A DNA stretch of 64,000 bases from NCBI GenBank assembly GCA_003215555.1, contig QCKE01000003.1:62001-126000 (forward strand). The letters are read 5' to 3'. The position numbers were made by a program, and so were the translations under genes. The stretch is from Prochlorococcus sp. AG-409-K04. GTDB taxonomy: Bacteria; Cyanobacteriota; Cyanobacteriia; PCC-6307; Cyanobiaceae. The stretch's first letter is position 1, and every line of letters begins with the position of its first letter. This document shows, piece by piece, positions 7,956 to 17,656 of the stretch. The notes under the pieces were generated by a model. It ran no database searches, was not told the origin of the DNA, and was given only the letters and a program-made list of their open reading frames with translations.

Positions 7956-10220
7956 ATGAGTAATTCGGAAATAGATGTATGGCTTGATGTGGGAAGGACA
8001 GGACGTTGCTTTACCTATCAGGATGGAAAAGAACTTGGAGTAGGGGTAGGAGACATAGTTTTAGTGCATTTGAGAGGGCGATTAATGCATGGCCTTGTTG
8101 TTGGTATTAATAAAACTCAGCAAATTTCTAGAAAAGGTTTTCAGCAAGAAAAGACGATACTCAGCCTAACTAATATTGATTCGGTTTTACAAAAAGCTGC
8201 AGTTGAAAAAATTTGGAAAGACTGGATAGAAGCTGTGGCTAAAAAATGCTATGTAAGTTCCTTTAGAATGCTTAAAGCTGCTTTACCTCCTGGTTGGCTT
8301 GGGCAAGTAAAATATAGAAGTACAGAGGGTCGTAGCTTATGGTGGATTTCTTTAAGTGATTCAGAGCTGTTATTAGCTGATCTGTCATCTCGTCAAAAGA
8401 CTTTACAGACTTTTCTTTTTCAAAAAGGAGGTGGTGCTTGGCAAAAAGATCTTCTTTCCAATGGATTTTCGTCGGGATTTTTAAAAAGTTGTTTAGCTCT
8501 TGGATTTGTTGAGAGATACAAGAAAATGGGAAGTACTGAAAATGTTGTGATAAAAAAAACGACTCCTTTTTTAATACCTAAATTAGACTCTTTACCTTCT
8601 CTGACTGATGAGCAAAAAGAGGCTTTGAAGATTTATGAAAAGCTTTCACCAGGATCGTCTCTTTTGTTATGGGGAATTACAGGTTCAGGAAAGACAGAGG
8701 TTTATTTACAAATGGCCGCAAAGGAATTACTCCGCGGAAAGCATTGTTTGATCCTTGCTCCAGAAATTGGCTTGATACCGCAACTTGTTGATCGTTGTAG
8801 AAAACGTTTTGGACCTTCTATTGTTTTTGAATATCATAGTGGCTGTTCTCAAAAACAACGGATTCAATCATGGCGTGATTCTTTAAATGCGATGGATCCG
8901 ATTGTTATTGTGGGGACTCGTTCCGCTGTTTTTCTTCCTTTATCTCCATTAGGATTAATTGTTTTAGATGAAGAACATGATAGTTCTTATAAACAAGAGT
9001 CTCCAATGCCTTGTTATCACGCAAGAGAACTAGCTATACATAGAGGGGAGATGACCGGGGCTAAAATTGTTCTTGGTAGCGCGACTCCATCGTTGACCAC
9101 TTGGAAAAATTTAACTCCGAGAGGATCGATAGCTTTGGCTAGACTCTCACGTCGAATATCTAATCAAGCTTTACCTTCCGTTGTTGTTGTAGATATGCGT
9201 CAAGAATTAGCCGATGGTCACAGAAAGCTTCTCAGTAGGCCATTGATCGATCACTTGTCTTCGTTGCATGAATCTAAAGAACAAGCAGTGATTTTGGTTC
9301 CCAGAAGAGGATATAGCAGCTTTTTAAGTTGCCGAAGTTGCGGGGACGTCGTTCAATGCCCGAATTGTGATGTATCACTTACTGTTCATCAATCTCATCG
9401 CTCACACCAATGGTTGAGATGTCACTGGTGTGATTATCGAGCAAGTATAGGCTTTAAATGTAAAGAATGTGGGTCGACAGCATTTAAGCCTTTTGGTGCA
9501 GGCACTCAACGTGTTATGGAAAAACTTGAACAAGAGCTAACAAACTTGAGAATATTACGTTTTGATCGAGACACTACGCGTGGGCGTGATGGCCATCGCA
9601 GAGTTCTAACAAAATTTGCCGCTGGTGAAGCAGATGTATTAATTGGAACCCAGATGTTAGCAAAAGGGATGGATTTACCAAAAGTAACTCTAGCAGTAGT
9701 GCTGGCTGCTGATGGTCTGTTGCATCGCCCTGATTTGTTTGCTGAAGAGCAGGCATTGCAGCTCTTTATGCAATTAGCTGGCAGGGCAGGGCGAGGAGAA
9801 AAACCTGGGAAAGTCATTGTTCAAACATATTCTCCTGAGCATCCGGTAATTCTTCATCTTATGGATGGCAGCTTTGAAGAGTTCCTTGAGAAGGAAGCAA
9901 AATTAAGGCAAGAAACAAATCTCGTCCCTTATAGTCGAACATGTTTGCTTCGATTATCTGGTCAATCTGCCTCTCTAACAGCTAATTCTGCAACGATATT
10001 AGCTGAATATATAAAACCTCATTGTGTTGCTAAAGGATGGATGATGTTAGGCCCTTCCCCTGCATTAGTAGAGAAAGTAGCAGGAAAAAGTCGATGGCAA
10101 ATTTTACTCCATGGACCAGAAGGGAGTGAATTACCTTTTCCGTATGAGACTAATCTTTGGGAATGTCTATCCAAAGGCGTTATCTTGTCTATTGATCCCG
10201 ATCCGATTCAAATAGGATAG
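7956..10220 (+). CDS. priA: Primosomal replication restart helicase PriA
   Basis: PriA reloads the replication machinery at stalled forks. The 754-residue protein has an N-terminal fork-binding domain, a superfamily 2 helicase core with Walker A GITGSGKT (240-247) and DEEH box (338-341), and zinc-binding Cys pairs (CRSCGDVVQCPNC and CHWCDY...CKECG) inserted in the helicase. Motifs V/VI are GTQMLAKGMD and QLAGRAGRG. Length is normal. The ATG at 7956 follows an AT-rich leader downstream of the candidate 6S RNA. It converges on a minus-strand gene 16 bases past its stop. Confidence 0.95.
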   Translation: MSNSEIDVWLDVGRTGRCFTYQDGKELGVGVGDIVLVHLRGRLMHGLVVGINKTQQISRKGFQQEKTILSLTNIDSVLQKAAVEKIWKDWIEAVAKKCYVSSFRMLKAALPPGWLGQVKYRSTEGRSLWWISLSDSELLLADLSSRQKTLQTFLFQKGGGAWQKDLLSNGFSSGFLKSCLALGFVERYKKMGSTENVVIKKTTPFLIPKLDSLPSLTDEQKEALKIYEKLSPGSSLLLWGITGSGKTEVYLQMAAKELLRGKHCLILAPEIGLIPQLVDRCRKRFGPSIVFEYHSGCSQKQRIQSWRDSLNAMDPIVIVGTRSAVFLPLSPLGLIVLDEEHDSSYKQESPMPCYHARELAIHRGEMTGAKIVLGSATPSLTTWKNLTPRGSIALARLSRRISNQALPSVVVVDMRQELADGHRKLLSRPLIDHLSSLHESKEQAVILVPRRGYSSFLSCRSCGDVVQCPNCDVSLTVHQSHRSHQWLRCHWCDYRASIGFKCKECGSTAFKPFGAGTQRVMEKLEQELTNLRILRFDRDTTRGRDGHRRVLTKFAAGEADVLIGTQMLAKGMDLPKVTLAVVLAADGLLHRPDLFAEEQALQLFMQLAGRAGRGEKPGKVIVQTYSPEHPVILHLMDGSFEEFLEKEAKLRQETNLVPYSRTCLLRLSGQSASLTANSATILAEYIKPHCVAKGWMMLGPSPALVEKVAGKSRWQILLHGPEGSELPFPYETNLWECLSKGVILSIDPDPIQIG

Positions 10221-10236
10221 GCTTTGCTTTCTTGGG

Positions 10237-11334
10237 TTAAGGAGGTAACTCAGGAAATCCCAGACCCATTTGTCGTTTTAGGTATTGAAGGATCATGCTG
10301 AAAATCATTATTGACAAAATCAAAAGACTTCCTATCCCAATCTTTCCCCATTGCCATCTATGAAAAGAGAGGTTGTTAATAGAGCCCATTTCAAGCTCCC
10401 AAGCAATTTCATTATTTGCAAGACTTGGATCCAATGGATAGCCTTTGGGTGGATTCTTGATTGATTTTGAGTCAATTTTTACTCCTAGTTTTAAACCAGG
10501 AACCTTTGGGAGTTCTCGAAGATCAATACTAAAATCTAGATTTTGATCGATTCCTATTAACCAATTCTTTTCAACTAAATTTATCTCAGCTTGTGGAATT
10601 TCAAAACCAGCATTTTCCGAGGCAATACTAATAGTTTTTTTTAAAAGTTTATTTGCATTTTTAGAGCTTAAAGATGGTGAAGTAATTATTTGCCTACCTT
10701 TCTGGTCAGTTTCGATACTGAGTTTAGGACTGATCTTCTTTAATGAGGCTTGGAAGTTCTCTTGCCAAGGTATTAATTCACTTGAGTTGCTTTTAATATC
10801 CCAATTTACCTTTATTAGGTCAGGTCCTGTTATGTTGATTTTTGTCGTAATATCTACGCATCCACTAAGAATCCAAGTTAGAAGTATCAATAAAATTAGA
10901 GTGAGAATTGTAAAGCCTGGTCTTAGATATTTTGTTGAGCCTGTGGGTGGATTGAATGTGGAATCATTTGCTTTTTTTTGACGATCCTTTTTGGAAATTG
11001 TTAATTGCTCGCTAATGCTTAAATCTGGAATTGTTATGGACCATTCCTCAGGCTTTGCTAGCTCGGGAGAATTTAATATAGACAGATATTGTTTGGCTTG
11101 TTGGCGAATAGTTTCACTTTTATGCTTTGTAAGTATCTGGCAAATTGAAATTGCTTTTTGAGTCTCCCCCTGCCCAATTAGAGCTGTGATTATTAATATT
11201 CCAATTTTTGCCCCTTTCTCACTTTCTAATGAGTCTTCTTTTAACAGTAATTCAAGTGAAGAAAGACATTCCCTGTACTCACCTCGCAATAAGGCTTTTT
11301 CAGCTTCTTTTAGAGTCGTCGTTTCACGACTCAT
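10237..11334 (-). CDS. DUF3153-type membrane-anchored protein with N-terminal TPR-like helices
   Basis: The 365-residue protein has three parts. Residues 1-115 look like paired helices of TPR type (EKALLRGEYRECLSSLELLL and the repeat after it). A transmembrane segment follows near 143-157 (FTILTLILLILLTWIL) with an adjacent SGCVD. The lumenal or periplasmic region continues to a second span near 335-352 close to the C-terminus. The part after SGCVD matches DUF3153, found in cyanobacteria and plastids and of unknown function. The stop of the argB gene upstream is only 3 bases away, so the two are probably co-transcribed. I know no biochemical role. Confidence 0.75.
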   Translation of the reverse strand: MSRETTTLKEAEKALLRGEYRECLSSLELLLKEDSLESEKGAKIGILIITALIGQGETQKAISICQILTKHKSETIRQQAKQYLSILNSPELAKPEEWSITIPDLSISEQLTISKKDRQKKANDSTFNPPTGSTKYLRPGFTILTLILLILLTWILSGCVDITTKINITGPDLIKVNWDIKSNSSELIPWQENFQASLKKISPKLSIETDQKGRQIITSPSLSSKNANKLLKKTISIASENAGFEIPQAEINLVEKNWLIGIDQNLDFSIDLRELPKVPGLKLGVKIDSKSIKNPPKGYPLDPSLANNEIAWELEMGSINNLSFHRWQWGKIGIGSLLILSIMIFSMILQYLKRQMGLGFPELPP

Positions 11335-11337
11335 TTG

Positions 11338-12231
11338 TCACCCTCGTCCAGTGATCATTGTACCTATCCCTTTGTTAGTAAATACCTCAAGAAGAAGCGC
11401 ATGAGGAATACGTCCGTCAATGATATGTGCTGCCGTTACACCTTGAGCTAATGCTCTGATACAACATTCGGCCTTTGGTGTCATGCCGCCTTGAATAATA
11501 CCTTGTTTTATTAGATCACGAACCTCTGGTAGTCGTATGCTTTGTATTAGCGATTTTGAGTCTTTTTGGTTGTGCAATATACCTAGAGTATCTGTTAAAA
11601 GGATAAGTTTTTCTGCTCCAATAGCAGCTGCAATTTCTCCAGCAGCTGTGTCTGCATTTACATTGTAGGTTATACCAGTTTCTGAAGCTGCTACACTTGA
11701 TATTACTGGTATATACCCTTTGGAAATAAGTGGCTCTATTACGTCAGAGTTGACTCTAGAAATTTCTCCTACTAGCCCATGACTTCCATTTCCCCAAGGG
11801 CGTGCCTCGAGTAAATTGCCGTCAATTCCGCATAAACCAATAGAAGAAGCTCCAACTTTATTTATTCCATTCACAATTTTTTTATTTACTCTCCCGGTTA
11901 GGACCATTGCTACTACTTCCATTGTTTCTGAATTTGTCACTCTTAATCCATCGCGAAATTCACTGTCAATATTTAATTTGTTTAACCATTGATTGATCTC
12001 TGGACCACCGCCATGAACAATAATTGGTTGAGCACCTACAGTTGAAAGTAAAGCTATATCTCTAAAAACAGCTTCTTGAAGGCTTTCGCTTGACATTGCT
12101 GCACCACCATACTTTATAACAATTCGACGTCCTGAAAATTTTTGAATATATGGTAGAGCTTCACTAAGAATAGAAACTCTTATTGAATCATCGTTTTCTT
12201 GATAAATAGGATCACAGTTGGACATTTTCAA
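11338..12231 (-). CDS. argB: Acetylglutamate kinase
   Basis: ArgB phosphorylates N-acetylglutamate, the committed step of arginine synthesis, and in cyanobacteria is activated by PII. The 297-residue product belongs to the amino-acid kinase family: VIKYGGAAM (phosphate-binding Lys), [36 protein letters not shown] and the C-terminal [14 protein letters not shown]. The C-terminal part includes the arginine-sensing segment. It sits between DUF2854 and DUF3153 genes on the same strand with very short gaps. Confidence 0.96.
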   Translation of the reverse strand: MKMSNCDPIYQENDDSIRVSILSEALPYIQKFSGRRIVIKYGGAAMSSESLQEAVFRDIALLSTVGAQPIIVHGGGPEINQWLNKLNIDSEFRDGLRVTNSETMEVVAMVLTGRVNKKIVNGINKVGASSIGLCGIDGNLLEARPWGNGSHGLVGEISRVNSDVIEPLISKGYIPVISSVAASETGITYNVNADTAAGEIAAAIGAEKLILLTDTLGILHNQKDSKSLIQSIRLPEVRDLIKQGIIQGGMTPKAECCIRALAQGVTAAHIIDGRIPHALLLEVFTNKGIGTMITGRG

Positions 12232-12245
12232 ACCACCTAATCAAG

Positions 12246-12809
12246 TTAATTGTTCTGATGATCTTTTATATCACCTATTTTAGGTAGAAGTTGTAAATTT
12301 AGTTCTTCTGGAGAGGGAGATGATATGTCAGCTATTAAATCTTTTGCAAAGAATCTCCCAAGACGATCTTTTTTTTCTTCCCATTTTTTTATAGGAACTC
12401 CACAAAAATTGAATTTCATTCTTACACCAAATTTTTTCTCTATTTCAATTAATTCAATTTCTCTGAGTTGTGGCGGTTTGTTTTCATCCCAAAGTTTTAA
12501 GGCCTGTAGTGATGTTTCAAGATGTGCTCTTTGGCCATATCTATGTCTTGTGACATCTCCAATCAGATCTACTAATTCTTTTGGACCTGTAGCTTTTAGT
12601 TTTTCTAGCTGTTTTCTCGATATTGAACTATTTGTGGGGGCTAATTCAGAGTTTTTCATGGCCAAACCTATGAGCATGATGGGAACTCCATAGAAAAAAG
12701 TTGGTACACTTAAATTTGTTGCGTCGTTGAAGAAAGAAATAAGACCTGTAATAGCAAGAATTGCACCTACTATGGAAACTATGCTTGCGGGTGAAAATTG
12801 GTTTCTCAT
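12246..12809 (-). CDS. DUF2854-type membrane protein
   Basis: The product is 187 residues. Two hydrophobic segments near the N-terminus (about 8-25 and 36-50, VPTFFYGVPIMLIGLAM) probably form a hairpin, and the remaining 130 residues are soluble and charged. The pattern matches DUF2854, conserved in cyanobacteria and plants with no known function. It is 14 bases upstream of argB on the same strand, so transcription is probably shared. Confidence 0.7.
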   Translation of the reverse strand: MRNQFSPASIVSIVGAILAITGLISFFNDATNLSVPTFFYGVPIMLIGLAMKNSELAPTNSSISRKQLEKLKATGPKELVDLIGDVTRHRYGQRAHLETSLQALKLWDENKPPQLREIELIEIEKKFGVRMKFNFCGVPIKKWEEKKDRLGRFFAKDLIADISSPSPEELNLQLLPKIGDIKDHQNN

Positions 12810-12861
12810 GAGTTTGATATTAGCTTCTTAGGCCTTGCTTTTTGAGTGTGGAGAAAAATTG

Positions 12862-12996
12862 ATGACTTCATCTGATGAAAAAGAAATTTCTTTAAAAGAA
12901 TTGATTGCTCTTTTAAATGAAGATAGGACTTTGATTTTAGAGAAAATTGATCAAGGTTTTTTGCTAGAATTAAGAAATAAGCTGGCTGCTTTGTAA
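12862..12996 (+). CDS. Small protein, 44 residues, unrecognised
   Basis: An ATG frame in the 250-base gap between the DUF2854 gene and ssb encodes a charged, Leu-rich peptide. It begins MTSSDEKEISLKELIALLNE and ends ELRNKLAAL before a TAA. The pattern suggests two short amphipathic helices. GTGGAG lies about 10 bases upstream as a weak ribosome-binding site. Composition is protein-like (balanced acidic and basic residues), which is unusual for random AT-rich sequence. No function is assigned. Confidence 0.5.
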   Translation: MTSSDEKEISLKELIALLNEDRTLILEKIDQGFLLELRNKLAAL

Positions 12997-13062
12997 GAGA
13001 TCTTGGTCAATTCTTGTCATTTGCTTTGCACAAGATCGAGTCTTAATTGTTTGGAATGTCAA

Positions 13063-13533
13063 TTAAAAAGGTATGTCATCTGTGTCAGGAATCAAAGGTG
13101 AGCTATCCCAAGCGACTGAATTTCCCTCTTGGCTATTGTTCTTGTTAATGCGGTTGTTCTGCGGAATAGACTCTTTTAATACACTTTTGTCTTCGAAATT
13201 GGATTTATGAGGCATTTCTATATTCTTACTTTCATTTACTGAGTGGATTTTGGAGACAGTAAATTCTGCTTTTTTTTCTTTACTTCCATCTTCCCTTGAA
13301 ATCATGTTCATCCTTAGGCGACCTTCTAAGACATACTTTTGACCGATTTTTGCAAGATTCTGTAGCTCTTGAGCCATGTTTCCCCACCCAATGGCTTTTA
13401 TGATGCCAGGGGGATCATCTGGACGAAGGCCAGCAAAGACGACATCCATTTCTGCTATTGCAGTTTGATTGTCTTGGGTGTACCGGATTGTGGGTGCTAC
13501 TTTGACTGTAACCTCAAGCAAGCAGTGGTTCAT
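13063..13533 (-). CDS. ssb: Single-stranded DNA-binding protein
   Basis: SSB coats exposed single strands in replication and repair and recruits partners through its tail. The 156-residue product has an OB fold (residues 1-105) starting MNHCLLEVTVKVAPTIRYTQ and including WGNMAQELQNLAKIGQKYVLEGRLRM. A Ser/Asn-rich linker follows, ending in the acidic tip DTDDIPF, the classic partner-docking tail. It is divergent from cobK, with starts about 30 bases apart. Confidence 0.94.
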   Translation of the reverse strand: MNHCLLEVTVKVAPTIRYTQDNQTAIAEMDVVFAGLRPDDPPGIIKAIGWGNMAQELQNLAKIGQKYVLEGRLRMNMISREDGSKEKKAEFTVSKIHSVNESKNIEMPHKSNFEDKSVLKESIPQNNRINKNNSQEGNSVAWDSSPLIPDTDDIPF

Positions 13534-13561
13534 TTTCTAGACACAATTGAGAGCTATCTTG

Positions 13562-14356
13562 ATGGACATCAGAGGAAATTGCCAACGACATATTTGGATT
13601 CTATCTGGAACTGGGGATGGACCTCCTCTTGTAAAGGCTTTGCTTACAAAAGGTTGGGCAATTAGTGTGAGCGTGGTTTCTATTGAAGCTTCTCTTTCAT
13701 ATGCTCATCTACCCATAGAAGCTTTGTGGGTTGGGGCTTTAGAAGGTGAAGAAGGTATTCGAAAAGTTCTCATAAATGCTCGAGAGCAGCATGAAGGATT
13801 TGATTGGATTGTTGATGCTACCCATCCATTTGCGAAAGTTATCAGCTCTAACCTTCAATCAGTTTGTGAGGATCTTGGACAACCATTGCTTCGTTTTGAT
13901 CGATGCTGCAAAACAATTCCTGAGGCAATATTGATAAATGATTTTTCAGATCTTTTGAATTTTGATTTAATTGATCAAAAAATTCTTTTTGCTATTGGAT
14001 CTAAGTATCTTCGAAAAGCCCTGGATTATGCTCATATAGCTGGCGCAGTTCCTTTTGCAAGAGTCTTGCCTACAGTTGAATCAATTATTCAAGGGTTTGC
14101 TGCCGATTTGTTTGAGGACCATTTAGCAGTTGTAAAACCTGTTAGAGGACAATATCTAGGAGAGATTGAAGAAGCGCTATGTAGAAAGTGGGAAATTACA
14201 GGTATTGTTGCTAGAGAATCTGGTGGTCTCACCCAACAAATGTGGCAAAAAATTGCTCAAACTCAAGGGCTAGATTTGTGGTTAATTGCTCGTCCTGAAA
14301 CTCTTAAGAATGTTCCTGTCTTTTATAGCTATTTAGAATTATTAGATCATATTTGA
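13562..14356 (+). CDS. cobK: Precorrin-6A reductase
   Basis: CobK/CbiJ reduces precorrin-6A (or its cobalt form) in corrin ring synthesis. The protein has the N-terminal nucleotide-binding IWILSGTGDGPPLVKALL, then DWIVDATHPFA (family signature) and FARVLPTVESI. The C-terminal half has IVARESGG and LWLIARPE. A TTG at 13547 is an alternative start, but the ATG at 13562 leaves a short lead before the conserved Rossmann strand and is preferred. It fits the window's other cobalamin gene, cobO. Confidence 0.88.
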   Translation: MDIRGNCQRHIWILSGTGDGPPLVKALLTKGWAISVSVVSIEASLSYAHLPIEALWVGALEGEEGIRKVLINAREQHEGFDWIVDATHPFAKVISSNLQSVCEDLGQPLLRFDRCCKTIPEAILINDFSDLLNFDLIDQKILFAIGSKYLRKALDYAHIAGAVPFARVLPTVESIIQGFAADLFEDHLAVVKPVRGQYLGEIEEALCRKWEITGIVARESGGLTQQMWQKIAQTQGLDLWLIARPETLKNVPVFYSYLELLDHI

Positions 14357-14397
14357 TTGTTTAGTTAAAATTAATTTATTCTCAAAAGATAGATAGT

Positions 14398-14724
14398 ATG
14401 TCTATGGAATTTAAAGGATCTAAATTATTAATCGTATTAACTACAGAAAGTGATTTACAGAATGCTAAGAATTTAGCTAAAGGTATTCTTAAAAGGAAAT
14501 TGGCAGTTTGCATAGGCCTTAATAAAATCAATTCAATGTATTGGTGGAAAAATGAGCTTCAAGAAACATCAGAAGTTCAACTTAAAATAAAAACCAGAAT
14601 AGACTATATAGATGATCTTTATTTTCTTATAAAGCAATTGCATAGTTATGAGCTACCGGAATTTATTTGTATAAAGTTAGATTCTAGTGAAGAATATAAT
14701 AAATGGTTAGTTGATTCAATTTGA
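14398..14724 (+). CDS. cutA: CutA1-family divalent-cation tolerance protein
   Basis: The 108-residue product is of normal size for the ferredoxin-like trimeric CutA family. Conserved stretches are CIGLNKINSMYWWKNELQETSEVQLKIKT and HSYELPEFICIKLDSS; the SYELPE and Trp-Trp features are typical. CutA binds copper and other divalent ions in vitro, but its true role is unsettled. It follows cobK closely on the same strand and converges with the PfkB gene. Confidence 0.9.
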   Translation: MSMEFKGSKLLIVLTTESDLQNAKNLAKGILKRKLAVCIGLNKINSMYWWKNELQETSEVQLKIKTRIDYIDDLYFLIKQLHSYELPEFICIKLDSSEEYNKWLVDSI

Positions 14725-14733
14725 TTATATCTT

Positions 14734-15747
14734 TTATACAAGATTTTCATGGATCAATTTTTTTAAACATATGTTTGCTCTTGAGCCCAGTTGAGTAACT
14801 ATGTATCCGGAACATATAGAACCCATTAATCCACAAACTTTTAAGTCCTTTCCTTTAACAAAGCCATGAAGGAAGCCACTTGCATATAAATCTCCCGCAC
14901 CTGTTGTATCTATAACATTTCCAAAATTGTAAGGTTGAATAATATGTTTATTTTTCTTTTCTACAATAATAGAACCCTTGGCACCTTTTGTAATAATACT
15001 TATATCGCATATTTCTTTAATAATCTCAACAGCAGAATCTAAGCTTTCTGTTTGCAATAATGTTTTAATCTCATCTTCATTAGCAAAAACAATATCGACA
15101 TACTGATTAATTAGTTCTTTAAAACTTTCCCTATGTCTATTAATACAAAAAGAGTCTGATAATGATAGAGCCACTTTACCGTCATATGCCTTGCATTCTT
15201 TTGCAGCAGTTATAAAAGAATCTTTAGCTGAATTTAAGTCCCACAAATAACCTTCAAGATACAATATTTTTGCGTTTTTTAATATAGAAAAATCTATATC
15301 CTTAGGTTCTAGGAATACTGATGATCCTAGGAAGGTACACATTGTTCTTTCTGCATCAGGAGTTATATAAATAAAACATCTTGCAGTTGGAGGACCTTCC
15401 TTTATGGGTATAGTGTCAAAACTTACTCCTGTTTTGCATATATCTGACTTGAAAATATTTCCTAAATGATCTTCTTTAATTCTTCCTATGAAATTTGCTG
15501 CACTACCTAAGGATGAGATGCCTGCAATTGTATTTGCAGCCGAACCTCCGGATGTTTCTAAAGACGATTTGCTAGTAAAATAGAGTTTTTCTGCTTCTGA
15601 TTCGTTAATTAATGTCATGCTTCCTTTCTTTAATGCATTGTTTTCGAGAAAGGAATCATTGGTATATATAAGGACATCAACGATTGCATTTCCAATTCCT
15701 ATTACATCAATAATCTTCTCATTTATTTTTGTTTTCTTCTCAGTCAT
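14734..15747 (-). CDS. PfkB-family sugar/nucleoside kinase, adenosine kinase-like
   Basis: This is a 337-residue ribokinase-fold enzyme. Near the start it has GIGNAIVDVLIYT. The substrate-lid signature is ETSGGSAANTIAG. The catalytic motif DTTGAGDLYASGFLHG holds the anion hole and the base Asp. The Asn/Ala pattern of the first motif resembles adenosine kinase more than fructokinase, but the substrate cannot be settled by reading. It sits just downstream of purA on the same strand, which is compatible with purine salvage. Confidence 0.85.
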   Translation of the reverse strand: MTEKKTKINEKIIDVIGIGNAIVDVLIYTNDSFLENNALKKGSMTLINESEAEKLYFTSKSSLETSGGSAANTIAGISSLGSAANFIGRIKEDHLGNIFKSDICKTGVSFDTIPIKEGPPTARCFIYITPDAERTMCTFLGSSVFLEPKDIDFSILKNAKILYLEGYLWDLNSAKDSFITAAKECKAYDGKVALSLSDSFCINRHRESFKELINQYVDIVFANEDEIKTLLQTESLDSAVEIIKEICDISIITKGAKGSIIVEKKNKHIIQPYNFGNVIDTTGAGDLYASGFLHGFVKGKDLKVCGLMGSICSGYIVTQLGSRANICLKKLIHENLV

Positions 15748-15781
15748 TCTTGTAACTTATTTGAATAGATAATTCACACTC

Positions 15782-17095
<1,314 letters not shown>

Positions 17096-17174
17096 TTAAA
17101 CTTCGGTACGAAACCGCTTAAATTACGACTTTACATCATTTCCAATTTTGTTAGGTCTAAATAAAACCTTATAT

Positions 17175-17609
17175 TTAGATTTCTTTAACAACAATTTTTT
17201 CGGCTCTTGTAAGTTCTTTGTTTAAGCGTTCTTTCAGCTTTTCAGGTAAAGGTCTATTGGCGAAGGTTTTGTAATGACCAGCCATTGCATTTAATGCAGT
17301 TTGCATGGTTGTGAATGAAGTTGATCCATTTACTTGAGGACGATTTCTGTATCTTGATATATAGGCAGTGATAAGTGCTAACGCCTCGTCTTTAGCATCA
17401 GCTTGATTTTCGTCATCATCTTGCAAAGCGACCGTTTCTTTTAGACTTTGAGCAACTGAAACGGTGTCTTGTACAAAGTCCCCAGACATAGATGGTTTAG
17501 CTGCTTGAACTTCTTGTGAAAAAGGGTATAAAAGCAAAAATATGCCTAGGCATATAGATAAACAAGTTTTAATTAGATTTTTGAATAGGCGAGGAAGAGC
17601 TTCCATCAT
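17175..17609 (-). CDS. psb27: Photosystem II repair/assembly protein Psb27
   Basis: Psb27 binds CP43 on the lumenal side of assembling or damaged photosystem II and delays attachment of the oxygen-evolving complex. The 144-residue precursor has a basic N-terminus, a hydrophobic segment and VQA-AK as a likely signal-peptidase I site. A four-helix domain follows (ALALITAYISRYRNRPQVNG...FTTMQTALNAMAGHYKTF). In most freshwater cyanobacteria Psb27 is a lipoprotein. Here no lipobox Cys is present at the cleavage region (the two Cys lie inside the hydrophobic stretch without Gly/Ala/Ser before Cys), so it is predicted to be soluble in the lumen. Confidence 0.9.
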   Translation of the reverse strand: MMEALPRLFKNLIKTCLSICLGIFLLLYPFSQEVQAAKPSMSGDFVQDTVSVAQSLKETVALQDDDENQADAKDEALALITAYISRYRNRPQVNGSTSFTTMQTALNAMAGHYKTFANRPLPEKLKERLNKELTRAEKIVVKEI

Positions 17610-17656
17610 TTTTGATTGATTATTTGAATAGTCTAGAAGGATGGATGCGAAATTGA

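Noticed and set aside
9506-9817. A 103-codon minus-strand frame
   Set aside because: It lies wholly inside priA and only mirrors its helicase motifs.
12325-12693. A 122-codon plus-strand frame opposite the DUF2854 gene
   Set aside because: It is antisense to a conserved protein, with Ser/Phe-rich low-complexity content typical of shadows.
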